From assembly GCF_003933245.1 (NCBI RefSeq), contig NZ_QUSX01000001.1, forward strand, positions 310,001 through 374,000: 64,000 nt of DNA, read 5' to 3'. This document shows positions 52,325 to 61,981 of the stretch, in pieces. The notes beneath the pieces were generated by a model, which saw only the letters and a program-made list of their open reading frames with translations, ran no database searches and was not told the origin of the DNA. A program made the translations under genes and the position numbers. Origin of the DNA: Maribacter algicola (GTDB taxonomy: Bacteria; Bacteroidota; Bacteroidia; Flavobacteriales; Flavobacteriaceae). The first letter of the stretch is position 1. The number at the start of each line of letters is the position of its first letter.

Positions 52325-55174
52325 ATGAAGACTGACGTGTTTGCATCCCGCCATATTGGTATACGAGAAGAGGACCTTGACCATATGCTCAAAACTATTT
52401 CTGTAGATAGTTTGGATCAACTGATATTTGAAACCATTCCCGATGATATTCGGCTTAAAAATACATTGGATTTGGGTGCTCCGATGAGTGAGCATAAATT
52501 TTTGGCCCATTTGGAGGAACTTTCAAAAAAGAACAAGGTTTTTCGTTCCTATATAGGTTTGGGGTATCATGAGAGCCTAACACCTTCCGTTATTAAACGG
52601 AATATCCTTGAAAACCCTGGTTGGTATACCGCCTATACGCCCTATCAAGCGGAAATTGCCCAAGGCAGATTGGAAGCCCTTTTGAACTTTCAAACGGTTA
52701 TTTCAGACCTAACTGGTATGGAACTCGCCAATGCGTCCCTTTTGGATGAAAGTACGGCAGCGGCAGAAGCCATGACAATGCTTTTTGAAGTTAGAACCAG
52801 GGATCAGAAAAAAAACGAGATCAAAAAGTTCTTTGTTTCAGAAGAGGTTTTGCCGCAAACAATGGCTTTATTGGAAACCCGGGCCAATCCTTTGGGCATA
52901 GAATTGGTAATTGGAAATCATGAGGAATTTACTTTTGACGATACATTTTATGGTGCATTGCTTCAATATCCGGGTAAATTCGGCCAGGTTCATGACTACA
53001 AGGACTTTGTGCTCAAGGCCAAGGAAAAGGATATTAAAATAGCGGTTGCCGCGGATATTTTAAGCTTGGTCCTTTTGACCCCTCCTGGTGAATTTGGGGC
53101 GGATGTGGTCGTTGGCACCACGCAAAGATTCGGTATCCCCCTAGGATATGGTGGACCCCATGCCGCGTTTTTCGCCACCCGCGAAGAATACAAACGAAAT
53201 ATTCCTGGAAGAATCATTGGGGTAACCAAGGATCGGGACAATAGACCTGCATTAAGGATGGCCCTACAAACTAGGGAGCAACATATAAAAAGGGACAAAG
53301 CGACCTCCAATATTTGCACGGCACAAGTACTATTGGCTGTTATGGCAGGAATGTACGCAGTTTATCATGGTCCAAAAGGTCTAAAATATATCGCACAAAA
53401 AATACATACCACTGCATGTACTTTGGCCGATTCCCTTGAAAATCTCGGGTATTATCAAAGCAATACTGCCTACTTCGATACCGTTCAAGTAAAGGCAAGC
53501 GCCAACATAATACGCCCTATTGCGGAACGCGAAGAGGTGAACTTTTTGTACCCTAGTTCTGATTCCGTTGTTATTGCAGTAAACGAGGCGACCTCCATAA
53601 AGGACCTGAACCAAATCATTGGTATCTTCTCAGAGGCCATGGATAAGGAAGCGATCGAAGTCACAAAACTTTTGGGCCATTCGTCCATTCCCCAAAATAT
53701 CCAAAGAACGTCTTCCTATCTTGAAAACAAGGTGTTCAATAGCTATCATTCCGAAACGGAACTAATGCGATATATCAAGAAATTGGAACGCAAGGATCTG
53801 TCCCTTAACCATAGCATGATATCCTTGGGAAGTTGTACCATGAAATTGAACGCCGCCTCTGAAATGTTGCCCCTAAGCAATGGCAACTGGGGAAATATAC
53901 ATCCGTTTGTACCTGTGGAACAGGCGGAAGGCTACCAAATTGTATTGAGGGAATTGGCGAAGGATTTAACGACTATTACAGGCTTTGCGGGTACTTCCCT
54001 ACAGCCGAATTCCGGCGCCCAGGGGGAATATGCAGGTTTAATGGTCATACGGGCCTATCACGAGGCCAATGGTGAAGGACATAGGGATATTTGCCTGATT
54101 CCTGCCTCCGCCCATGGAACCAACCCTGCCTCCGCCGTAATGGCGGGAATGAAGGTGGTTGTGACCAAAACGGATGATAAAGGTAATATTGACGTGGAGG
54201 ACTTGGAAGAAAAGGTAAAAATGCATGCCGATAATCTTTCCGCCTTAATGGTAACATATCCTTCCACCCATGGGGTTTTCGAATCCTCCATAAGAAAAAT
54301 AACGAAATTGATTCATGACCATGGCGGCCAAGTGTATATGGACGGGGCAAATATGAACGCGCAAGTGGGCTTGACAAATCCAGCTACTATAGGTGCGGAT
54401 GTCTGTCATCTTAATCTACACAAGACCTTTGCAATTCCCCATGGAGGTGGAGGTCCAGGGGTTGGTCCTATATGCGTCGCACCTCAATTGGTGCCATTTT
54501 TACCCGGCAACCCCGTCATCAAAACAGGTGGTGTAAAAGCCATTTCGGCGATTTCGGCAGCTCCTTGGGGCAGTTCCTTGGCCTGTCTTATTTCCTACGG
54601 CTACATCAAAATGTTGGGACAAGAAGGATTGACGAATTCCACAAAAATTGCCATTCTCAATGCCAACTATATCAAACATCGGTTAAATGGAAAATATGAT
54701 GTTCTTTATACGGGGGAAAAAGGAAGGGCCGCCCATGAGATGATTATCGATTGCAGACCCTTTAAACAGCATGGTATCGAAGTAACGGATATTGCAAAAA
54801 GGCTTATGGATTATGGTTTCCATGCGCCAACGGTTTCATTCCCGGTGGCAGGTACCTTAATGATAGAACCAACCGAAAGCGAAAGTTTGGAGGAATTAGA
54901 TCGTTTTTGCGATGCCATGCTCTCCATTCGCAAGGAAATCGATGTTGCCCAGGAGGACAATCCTAACAACGTATTAAAAAATGCGCCACATACGCTGCAG
55001 ATGGTCACAAGCGATACTTGGGATTTTCCGTATTCAAGACATCAGGCTGCATTTCCGTTGCCCTATGTTAGCGATAACAAATTCTGGCCTGCGGTTCGCA
55101 GGGTGGACGATGCTTATGGAGACCGTAATTTAATTTGCACGTGCGCTCCCATTGAAGCATATGTAGAAGCCTAA
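52325..55174 (+). CDS. gcvP: Glycine dehydrogenase (decarboxylating), P-protein
   Basis: 949 residues, single-polypeptide form with both homologous halves. It starts MKTDVFASRHIGIREEDLDH and carries the pyridoxal-phosphate lysine at Lys700 in HLNLHKTFAIPHGGGGPG. It decarboxylates glycine and passes the aminomethyl group to the H-protein lipoyl arm; genes for the other subunits are not in the window. It appears to be transcribed alone. Confidence 0.97.
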   Translation: MKTDVFASRHIGIREEDLDHMLKTISVDSLDQLIFETIPDDIRLKNTLDLGAPMSEHKFLAHLEELSKKNKVFRSYIGLGYHESLTPSVIKRNILENPGWYTAYTPYQAEIAQGRLEALLNFQTVISDLTGMELANASLLDESTAAAEAMTMLFEVRTRDQKKNEIKKFFVSEEVLPQTMALLETRANPLGIELVIGNHEEFTFDDTFYGALLQYPGKFGQVHDYKDFVLKAKEKDIKIAVAADILSLVLLTPPGEFGADVVVGTTQRFGIPLGYGGPHAAFFATREEYKRNIPGRIIGVTKDRDNRPALRMALQTREQHIKRDKATSNICTAQVLLAVMAGMYAVYHGPKGLKYIAQKIHTTACTLADSLENLGYYQSNTAYFDTVQVKASANIIRPIAEREEVNFLYPSSDSVVIAVNEATSIKDLNQIIGIFSEAMDKEAIEVTKLLGHSSIPQNIQRTSSYLENKVFNSYHSETELMRYIKKLERKDLSLNHSMISLGSCTMKLNAASEMLPLSNGNWGNIHPFVPVEQAEGYQIVLRELAKDLTTITGFAGTSLQPNSGAQGEYAGLMVIRAYHEANGEGHRDICLIPASAHGTNPASAVMAGMKVVVTKTDDKGNIDVEDLEEKVKMHADNLSALMVTYPSTHGVFESSIRKITKLIHDHGGQVYMDGANMNAQVGLTNPATIGADVCHLNLHKTFAIPHGGGGPGVGPICVAPQLVPFLPGNPVIKTGGVKAISAISAAPWGSSLACLISYGYIKMLGQEGLTNSTKIAILNANYIKHRLNGKYDVLYTGEKGRAAHEMIIDCRPFKQHGIEVTDIAKRLMDYGFHAPTVSFPVAGTLMIEPTESESLEELDRFCDAMLSIRKEIDVAQEDNPNNVLKNAPHTLQMVTSDTWDFPYSRHQAAFPLPYVSDNKFWPAVRRVDDAYGDRNLICTCAPIEAYVEA

Positions 55175-55268
55175 AAACGCTGCCCAGAACTAGCAAAACG
55201 GGACTGGTTTAGGTTTTAACAAAAATTAATACCCCCTCGAGATTTAAAGATTTTTGGGGTCTGAACAT

Positions 55269-55304
55269 CGTAAAGCTTATTATGCGCGCATAATAAGCTT
55301 TACG
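55269..55304. repeat. 36-bp perfect palindrome upstream of the KAS III operon
   Basis: Two 18-bp arms with no spacer: cgtaaagcttattatgcg followed by cgcataataagctttacg. It lies between gcvP and the KAS III gene, 39 bp before the latter's ATG, followed by TTTT. It could be a terminator hairpin for gcvP, an operator of a dimeric regulator, or a site for a palindrome-recognising element. It is the longest perfect inverted repeat I found. Confidence 0.9.
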
Positions 55305-55343
55305 TTTTAAAGTACCTTTTTGGAAATAAATCAAGTAAGGTAT

Positions 55344-56399
55344 ATGGGCGTTAATATCATAGGTACAGGGAGTTATATACCTGAAAACCAAGTAAAGAAT
55401 ACAGCATTCTCCAAAAAGAAATTTCTGAACAGTGACGGAAGTCCTTTCCAAGCTACCAATGAAGTCATTATAGAAAAATTTAGAGCCATTACCGGAATTA
55501 ACGAAAGACGGTATGTTGATAAGGATTTGAATACCTCGGATATCGCGTTTTTCGCCGCTGAAAGTGCAATATTGGATGCAAACATAGATAGGGAGGATAT
55601 TGATTATATAATTCTTGCCCATAATTTTGGTGATGTTTCCTGGGGCAGTTCTCAAGGCGACACATTACCTAGTCTTGCCTCACGTGTCAAAAACAGACTT
55701 AGGATAAAAAATCCAAAATGTGTGGCCTATGATATCCTATTTGGATGCCCCGGCTGGATAGAGGGTGTTATTCAGGGACATGCCTTTATAAAAAGTGGCA
55801 TTGCAAAAAAATGCTTGGTCATAGGTGCGGAAACCTTGTCCAGAATAGTGGACCCGTATGATAGGGATTCCATGATATATGCCGATGGTGCAGGTGCTGT
55901 CATCATTGAGCTCACCAACGACAGTAACGGCATCCTTGCACATAATAGCGCGTCATATACCTATGAGGAGGCCTATTTCCTATTTTACGGAAAAAGCTAC
56001 CATAAGACGCAAAAGGAAACCAGATACATTAAAATGCTTGGGAGAAAGATTTATGAATTTGCCGTAACCCATGTTCCCAAAGCAATGGCAGACTGTTTGG
56101 AGAAGAGCGGCATAGACATTACGGAGGTAAAAAAAGTCCTTATCCATCAAGCCAATGAAAAGATGGACGAGGCCATCATCTCAAGGTTTTATGCACTTTA
56201 CCATATGGATGTTCCCAAACATTGCATGCCCATGACGATTGGAGAGTTTGGAAATAGCTCGGTTGCAACCATTCCAACATTATTGGATTGCCTGTTAAAT
56301 GGAAAAATTGAGAATCATAACTTGACAAAAGGCGATGTTGTTATCTTTGCAAGTGTTGGTGCAGGAATGAACATCAACGCCATGGTATATAAACTTTGA
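55344..56399 (+). CDS. Beta-ketoacyl-ACP synthase III-family protein
   Basis: 351 residues from the ATG at 55344 (MGVNIIGTGSYIPENQVKNT); a TTG 24 bp upstream was rejected. The KAS III triad is intact: Cys135 (FGCPGWIEG), His268 (IHQANE) and Asn304 (GEFGNSSVATIP). It differs from housekeeping FabH in context: no fatty acid genes, but a methyltransferase-like and a GT2 gene directly follow (1 bp and 9 bp). It may start a specialised acyl chain for a lipid or glycolipid. Confidence 0.9.
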   Translation: MGVNIIGTGSYIPENQVKNTAFSKKKFLNSDGSPFQATNEVIIEKFRAITGINERRYVDKDLNTSDIAFFAAESAILDANIDREDIDYIILAHNFGDVSWGSSQGDTLPSLASRVKNRLRIKNPKCVAYDILFGCPGWIEGVIQGHAFIKSGIAKKCLVIGAETLSRIVDPYDRDSMIYADGAGAVIIELTNDSNGILAHNSASYTYEEAYFLFYGKSYHKTQKETRYIKMLGRKIYEFAVTHVPKAMADCLEKSGIDITEVKKVLIHQANEKMDEAIISRFYALYHMDVPKHCMPMTIGEFGNSSVATIPTLLDCLLNGKIENHNLTKGDVVIFASVGAGMNINAMVYKL

Positions 56400-56400
56400 A

Positions 56401-56931
56401 ATGTACGAGAACACCTTTCCAAACAAACGTTTTAGATACACCCTAGAATTTTTAAAAAAGCATGTACCTACCAACGAATCCATTTTAGACCTTGGTGTGG
56501 AAAATCCCTTTTCCAAGATTATGACAAAGGAAGGCTATCAAGTAGAAAACACCAAGGGCGAAGATTTGGATTTGGATTTCTCCTCCATTCTAAACTCCAA
56601 TGCAAAGGTAGCAACCGCCTTTGAAATTTTTGAACACCTTTTGGCCCCCTTGAACGCGCTTTCCAAAATAAAGGCCGATACCTTGGTTGCCAGTGTTCCA
56701 CTCCGACTTTGGTTTTCCCCGGCATACAGAAGTAAGAACGACCCTTGGGACCGACATTATCACGAGTTTGAGGATTGGCAGTTCGATTGGCTTTTGGAGA
56801 AATCCGGTTGGGAAATTCAGGATTCAAAAAAATGGGCCCACCCCGTTAAAAAAATAGGTCTTAGGCCCATTTTAAGACTGTTCACACCGCGATACTACAT
56901 AGTTTACGCCGTTCGAAAAAAAAGTTCTTAA
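56401..56931 (+). CDS. Methyltransferase-like protein of unknown activity
   Basis: 176 residues. The start (MYENTFPNKRFRYTLEFLKK) leads into ESILDLGVENPFSKIMTKEG, which resembles motif I of class I methyltransferases but lacks the GxGxG loop. Later segments ATAFEIFEHLLAPLNALSKI and LVASVPLRLWF fit motif II/III positions. It may bind a nucleotide or SAM weakly, or be degenerate. It is 1 bp from the KAS III stop and 9 bp from the GT2 start, clearly co-transcribed. Confidence 0.75.
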   Translation: MYENTFPNKRFRYTLEFLKKHVPTNESILDLGVENPFSKIMTKEGYQVENTKGEDLDLDFSSILNSNAKVATAFEIFEHLLAPLNALSKIKADTLVASVPLRLWFSPAYRSKNDPWDRHYHEFEDWQFDWLLEKSGWEIQDSKKWAHPVKKIGLRPILRLFTPRYYIVYAVRKKSS

Positions 56932-56940
56932 AACCTACTC

Positions 56941-57795
56941 GTGGAATATTGTGTCATCATACCGGCCCATAACGAAGAAGCCTTTATTTCTTTGACCTTG
57001 GAGTCCATTATACTACAAACCCTTCTCCCCAAGAAAGTGGTTGTGGTAAATGATCATTCCAACGATAGGACCGAAGCTATTGTTGCAGAGTTCGTAACAA
57101 CCGTACCCTATGTTGAACTTCTCAACACCAGATCCTCTGACAGTCATATGCCAGGCAGCAAGGTCATAAATGCCTTCAATAAGGGACTCAGGTCATTGGA
57201 TAGCAATTTTGACTTTATTGTAAAGCTCGATGCCGATATTGTTTTGCCAAAAAACTATTTCCAATCCATAGCAACGATTTTTTCCCAATCGTCTGAAATT
57301 GGTATTGCCGGAGGATTTGCATACGAGCAGGACGAACAAGGAAACTGGCAATTGAACCACCCTATGGACAAAAAACATGTCAGGGGCGCATTTAAAACCT
57401 ATTCAAAAAAATGCTTCGAAGCAATTGGCGGACTCAAAAACGCCATGGGATGGGACACAGTGGACGAATTATTGGCGCAATACCATGGATTCAAAATATA
57501 TACGGATGAAAACCTACATGTAAAACATTTACGACCCACAGGAAAGGCTTATAACAAAAAAGCCAGGTCGCTGCAAGGCAAAGCCATGTATACCATGCGG
57601 TATGGCGTCTGGATTACACTAATCGCCTCCCTAAAAATGGCCCTCAAAACAAAAAGACCCAATGCTTTTTTTGAAAATTTAAGAGGATATCTACAAGCGA
57701 GCGCAAAAAGGGAATCCTTTTTAGTAACGGAGGAAGAAGGGAAATTCATTCGTCAGCTTCGATGGAAGCTTATTAAATCAAAATTGATTCCATAA
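56941..57795 (+). CDS. Family 2 glycosyltransferase
   Basis: 284 residues from a GTG start at 56941 (EYCVIIPAHNEEAFISLTLE follows). GT-A fold with VVVVNDHSNDRT, the DXD-type metal site KLDADIVLPKNYF and a likely C-terminal amphipathic or membrane-associated helix. It should transfer a sugar from a nucleotide donor. As the third gene after KAS III and a methyltransferase-like gene, it suggests assembly of a glycolipid or surface polymer; that link is inference. Confidence 0.88.
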   Translation: MEYCVIIPAHNEEAFISLTLESIILQTLLPKKVVVVNDHSNDRTEAIVAEFVTTVPYVELLNTRSSDSHMPGSKVINAFNKGLRSLDSNFDFIVKLDADIVLPKNYFQSIATIFSQSSEIGIAGGFAYEQDEQGNWQLNHPMDKKHVRGAFKTYSKKCFEAIGGLKNAMGWDTVDELLAQYHGFKIYTDENLHVKHLRPTGKAYNKKARSLQGKAMYTMRYGVWITLIASLKMALKTKRPNAFFENLRGYLQASAKRESFLVTEEEGKFIRQLRWKLIKSKLIP

Positions 57796-57826
57796 AAAAA
57801 GCCATTCCAAGTGGAATGGCTTTTTA
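57794..57826. terminator. Bidirectional terminator between the GT2 and ompH genes
   Basis: An 8-bp stem gccattcc (57801-57808) / ggaatggc (57813-57820) with a 4-base loop is flanked by A7 on the left and T5 on the right, so it can terminate transcription from both sides. It serves the KAS III operon (plus) and the nadK-bamA-ompH operon (minus). Confidence 0.85.
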
Positions 57827-57843
57827 ATCATTTTTGGAAAATC

Positions 57844-58353
57844 TTAGATTCCCAATTCCTTTTTGACGTCCGCCAATAGATCCTTTCCAGATGCAACGAT
57901 CAATCCTCCTCCTGGTTGCGCATCGATGACATAGTCGATTCCTTGTGCAGCTGCAACCCTTTCAATGGCCGCCTTGGCCTTTTCAGAGATAGGAGCGAAC
58001 AATTCAGCCTGCTTCTTCTGGATTTCCTGTTGTGCATTTTGTTGGAACTCACCTACCGTTTTCTCCATACCTTGAAGCTCTACAGCCCTTTTTTCATTCT
58101 CTTCCTTGGATTTGGATGCCGCTTCGTTTTGATATTGTGTATACTTGTTACGCAACTCTGTCATGGAAGCTTGGATATCGGCACCATAGGTTTCCTGAAG
58201 TTTTTTTAGCTCCGCCTCTGCAGCTTTCATTTCTGGCATGGCAGACAGCAACTGGGTGACATCTATATGAGCTACTTTACTTTGCGCATTTACAAAACTG
58301 GTCGCCGCCACGAACAACATTAAGGCAACCGCAATTTTCTTTACTTGTTTCAT
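57844..58353 (-). CDS. OmpH/Skp-family periplasmic chaperone
   Basis: 169 residues, normal Skp length. Signal peptide MKQVKKIAVALMLFVAATSF (cleaved near VNA/Q). The coiled-coil arms are represented by MKAAEAELKKLQETYGADIQ and KSKEENEKRAVELQGMEKTV, the C terminus by IDYVIDAQPGGGLIVASGKD. It should hold outer membrane proteins in the periplasm on their way to BamA, encoded upstream. It is the last gene of the operon, followed by a terminator. Confidence 0.9.
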   Translation of the reverse strand: MKQVKKIAVALMLFVAATSFVNAQSKVAHIDVTQLLSAMPEMKAAEAELKKLQETYGADIQASMTELRNKYTQYQNEAASKSKEENEKRAVELQGMEKTVGEFQQNAQQEIQKKQAELFAPISEKAKAAIERVAAAQGIDYVIDAQPGGGLIVASGKDLLADVKKELGI

Positions 58354-58402
58354 GAGTTAAAATTTAATTCTTATTTGAGTATTAATTAATGGTTTCTAAT
58401 TT

Positions 58403-59254
58403 CTAGTTATTGTCGGAATCGTTTCCCGAATTATCGTTATTTCTCCCTGATTCATTCTCCTTTTTCTTGGCCTCCCGCTCTTCTAAAAGTTTTTTCCTTC
58501 TTTCCTCGTAGGCCTTCTTTCGCTCTTCACGCAATTTGAGCTGCTCCTCCCTTTTTTCAGCAGCCGTTTTCTCCCTGGCCGCTTGGGCCTCCTTGGCTCT
58601 GTCTATACGCTCCTGAAGCGCATCAGAAACAACTTCTTCCTCATCTTGGGCCTCTATATCATCGTCTCCTTCAAAAGCCTCCAACCTGCTTCTAGTGTCC
58701 GTTCCTTCCTTGGGCTTGCTTATCTTTCTGGTCCTGGCAATTCCTCTGAGAACCAAATCGCTAATATCGTGCCTTTTTTCTGAGTACAACATTACAACAT
58801 CCGCAGATTTATCAAAAATAAAATCATATTTTTTATTCGCCCCCAATTTTTGCACTTCATTAAAGACTTGATCTTGTATTGGCTGTATCAACCTTCTCTT
58901 CTGCAACACTAAATCGCCTTGCGGACCAAATCTGTCCTGCTGGTATTCGATCATCTCCTTTTCCAAAATCTGGATTTCTTCTTCACGCTCCTCAATGAGT
59001 TCCGGAGTCAACAAGACCTTTTCGGCCATTAAATCCTTCTTCATCTGTTCCACCACACTTTGCTTTTGCTCAATTTCAACCTTCCATTTTTGGACCTTGG
59101 TATCAAGCTGTTCACTGGCATCCCTATATTCCTCCACATTTTCCAGAATATATTCCATGTCCACATAGGCGATTCGAACACCTCTTTGGGCCATGGAACC
59201 CAATCCCGTAAGAACGGACACAAAAAATAAAAGAACTTTTGTTTTTGACTTCAT
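58403..59254 (-). CDS. Long OmpH/Skp-family protein with charged tail
   Basis: 283 residues. A signal peptide (LFFVSVLTGLGSMA/Q) leads into an OmpH core (VRIAYVDMEYILENVEEYRD onward). About 110 extra residues follow, mostly Glu/Lys/Arg helix (EEQLKLREERKKAYEERRKK), ending in an Asn/Asp/Gly/Ser-rich low-complexity tail (SGRNNDNSGNDSDNN). The extension could form a long coiled-coil arm. It lies 49 bp before the shorter ompH paralogue and after bamA. Confidence 0.88.
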   Translation of the reverse strand: MKSKTKVLLFFVSVLTGLGSMAQRGVRIAYVDMEYILENVEEYRDASEQLDTKVQKWKVEIEQKQSVVEQMKKDLMAEKVLLTPELIEEREEEIQILEKEMIEYQQDRFGPQGDLVLQKRRLIQPIQDQVFNEVQKLGANKKYDFIFDKSADVVMLYSEKRHDISDLVLRGIARTRKISKPKEGTDTRSRLEAFEGDDDIEAQDEEEVVSDALQERIDRAKEAQAAREKTAAEKREEQLKLREERKKAYEERRKKLLEEREAKKKENESGRNNDNSGNDSDNN

Positions 59255-59358
59255 TATTGATATCGTTTAATCTAATAGAAAATATCGTGCCAAAATTACT
59301 AAAACTTTTAAAATGAAAGGTTTAGCATGATGACCGATTCTTGAATTCCAATTTAAAT

Positions 59359-61977
59359 CTAGAACTGTTGACCAATAATGAAGTGCGTCTGCCATCCGCT
59401 TGGACCATTGCCTATGGACTGTGGCCTTAAGTCCTCGTCGAACCCATAGCCAAAATCAATCCCCAATAAACCAAACGCTGGCATAAAGATGCGAAGCCCC
59501 ACACCGGCCGATCGTTTTAATTGAAACGGATTAAACTGCTGAAAATTGTTGAAGGAATTACCTGCTTCTAAAAAGGTAAGTCCGTAAATGGAGGCCGAAG
59601 GTTTTAAGGTAAGCGGATACCTTAGCTCCATGGAGAATTTATTGTATATCAATCCACCTTCTTGTTGCCTTGTAACTGGGTCGATTGGAGTCAGGGATTG
59701 ATTTTCATACCCCCTCAACTGAACAATGTCCCTACCGTCCAAGGTAAAGTTGTTAAGACCGTCACCACCTACGAAAAAACGCTCAAAAGGAACATCTCCC
59801 GTATCGCTGTTGTAATTACCCAAGAAACCGAATTCCGCATTGGTCCGTAACACCAAGGATTTGTCCGCACTACCCAACAAGGTAGTATACCAATCTCCCT
59901 TGAACTTGACCTTATAATATTCCAATAACCTGAAGCGCTCCTGATCAATTTGTTCCAATTCGGTGGTTTCAGCCGCTGTAAGTCCTTCTTGAGTGGTAAA
60001 TCTTTTCTCCGTAAGTTCTGTACTTCTTTGTTTTAATGCACCAAAATCCTTATTGCTGAAAAGCGAATAGGGCGGTGTGAATTTGGCGGTAATTTCAAAA
60101 TTGGATCCACCCCTTGGAAATATGCGCCCACCCTCCATGGCATTTCTATTAATCCCTAAGGTATAGGCAATGGAATTGGCTTTCCCGTTCCCAAAATTGA
60201 ACAATCCAATATTGTAGTTTCTAAAATCGTACAACTGGTATCCCAAAGAATGCGAAATGGTAAAGAAATCATCTGGCCATTGTACCCTTTTGGCCAATCC
60301 AAGACTTACACCTGTAATCGAAAATTGCTGATCCTTGTTTACGTCTATTCCCCTGTTCGTAAAAGATGCAGCAAATTGTTGCGTTCTTGAAACGTTCAAG
60401 TTAAATCTCACCGGTTTTTTTCCACCCATCCAGGGTTCAGAAAAGTTTAAGCTGTACACCCTAAAGGTCCGGCTGGCCTGCAATCGCAGGGCAAAGGTTT
60501 GCCCGTCGCCCATTGGCACCGGTTTATATGCCTCTCCTTTGAACAGGTTTTGAATGGAGAAATTGTTAAAGGAAAGACCCAAAGTTCCAATAAAGCCACC
60601 GCCACCGTAACCACCTTGCAATTCAATTTGACTGGAACCGGATTCGACCAGACTCCAGGCCAGATCCACGGTCCCCTCATTTGGATTGGCATTCAACACA
60701 TCTGGTTTTATCTGTTCGGCATCAAAAAATCCAAGTTGTCCCAATTCCCTTATACTTCGAATGATATCCGACTTGTTGTATTTTTGTCCGGGCCGTGTGC
60801 GCAGTTCCCTGAAAATTACATGGTCATTGGTCCTATCATTACCAGATACGGTTACATGGTCCAAAAAGGTCTCCTTACCTTCGATTATACGAATTTCAAA
60901 ATTTATAGTATCGTTTGCTGCCGAAACCTCCACCGGATTTATCGTGGAAAACAAGTACCCATTATTTTGATACAGACTGGTAACGTCATAAGGTTCTGGT
61001 TTGCTATTGTCCGCAATACGTTCACGTAACAACACCCCGTTATAGGTTTCACCCTTTTTGATGCCAAGAACCTGTTGCAGTTGACGATCTGTATAAACGG
61101 TATTTCCCACAAAATCAATATCGCCAAAATAATATTTGTTACCTTCCTCAACCTTTATTTTTAGAAGTATGTTATTCTCGTCCACTTTTTCCAAGGTATC
61201 GGAAATTACCCTGGCATCCCGGTATCCATTTTCGGCATATTTATCCACCAATAAGTCCAAATCCTCCTCATAATCGTCCTTGATATATTTGGATTTCTTC
61301 CAAAAACGACCCAATCGCTTTCTTTTCGTACTTTTTAAGGCCTTTCTCAATTTTTTATCCGAAAGCTCTTCGTTTCCTTCAAAAATGATGTCCTTGATTT
61401 TTACCTTATCGCCTTTATTGACGTTCACCACCATTTTTCTGGCATTGGTCTCAGATGTATCCACGGCGGTAATGATATTTACTTTGGTGTTTAAATACCC
61501 TTGTTTTTTATATTTATTTGTGAGATAATTTTTGGTGTTGGATATTAAACTCTCCGTAATCTTCTTACCCTTTTTGAGATCCGTATCGGTCCTGAGTTCG
61601 TCTACCTTTCTTGGTTTTACACCGTTAAAAGTAACATCTGTCAATGTAGGTCGCTCAATGATATTCAGTTCAAGAAATATGTTGTTATCCTCAATGTTGG
61701 TAATATAGAAGTCTATGGAAGTAAAAAGCTCAAGTCCCCACAGTTTATTGATGACCTCGCTGATCTCTTCACCAGGAACCGTGATTGGCTGACCCACTCG
61801 AAGCCCTGTATAGGTTTTAACGGTCTGTTCATTGTAACTTTCCAATCCAGTAACCTCCAATCCACCAAGGATATAGGTTTGACCATTTTCATAGGACAAG
61901 TCTTGTGAAAAGGCATTTGTGAGGGTAAAAAGGAGTAGGATGGTCAGTAAGTGGTTCATGGATATGAACCTTGTCAT
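59359..61977 (-). CDS. bamA: Outer membrane protein assembly factor BamA
   Basis: About 872 residues from the ATG at 61977 (MTRFISMNHLLTILLLFTLT), which begins a proper signal peptide and follows the uppS stop by 4 bp; a longer start at 62010 would overlap uppS by 29 bp and adds an unlikely head. Five POTRA-like repeats (for example VNVNKGDKVKIKDIIFEGNE) precede the 16-stranded barrel with the family-typical C-terminal region ending WQTHFIIGQQF. It folds outer membrane proteins. Confidence 0.95.
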   Translation of the reverse strand: MTRFISMNHLLTILLLFTLTNAFSQDLSYENGQTYILGGLEVTGLESYNEQTVKTYTGLRVGQPITVPGEEISEVINKLWGLELFTSIDFYITNIEDNNIFLELNIIERPTLTDVTFNGVKPRKVDELRTDTDLKKGKKITESLISNTKNYLTNKYKKQGYLNTKVNIITAVDTSETNARKMVVNVNKGDKVKIKDIIFEGNEELSDKKLRKALKSTKRKRLGRFWKKSKYIKDDYEEDLDLLVDKYAENGYRDARVISDTLEKVDENNILLKIKVEEGNKYYFGDIDFVGNTVYTDRQLQQVLGIKKGETYNGVLLRERIADNSKPEPYDVTSLYQNNGYLFSTINPVEVSAANDTINFEIRIIEGKETFLDHVTVSGNDRTNDHVIFRELRTRPGQKYNKSDIIRSIRELGQLGFFDAEQIKPDVLNANPNEGTVDLAWSLVESGSSQIELQGGYGGGGFIGTLGLSFNNFSIQNLFKGEAYKPVPMGDGQTFALRLQASRTFRVYSLNFSEPWMGGKKPVRFNLNVSRTQQFAASFTNRGIDVNKDQQFSITGVSLGLAKRVQWPDDFFTISHSLGYQLYDFRNYNIGLFNFGNGKANSIAYTLGINRNAMEGGRIFPRGGSNFEITAKFTPPYSLFSNKDFGALKQRSTELTEKRFTTQEGLTAAETTELEQIDQERFRLLEYYKVKFKGDWYTTLLGSADKSLVLRTNAEFGFLGNYNSDTGDVPFERFFVGGDGLNNFTLDGRDIVQLRGYENQSLTPIDPVTRQQEGGLIYNKFSMELRYPLTLKPSASIYGLTFLEAGNSFNNFQQFNPFQLKRSAGVGLRIFMPAFGLLGIDFGYGFDEDLRPQSIGNGPSGWQTHFIIGQQF

Positions 61978-61981
61978 ATCC

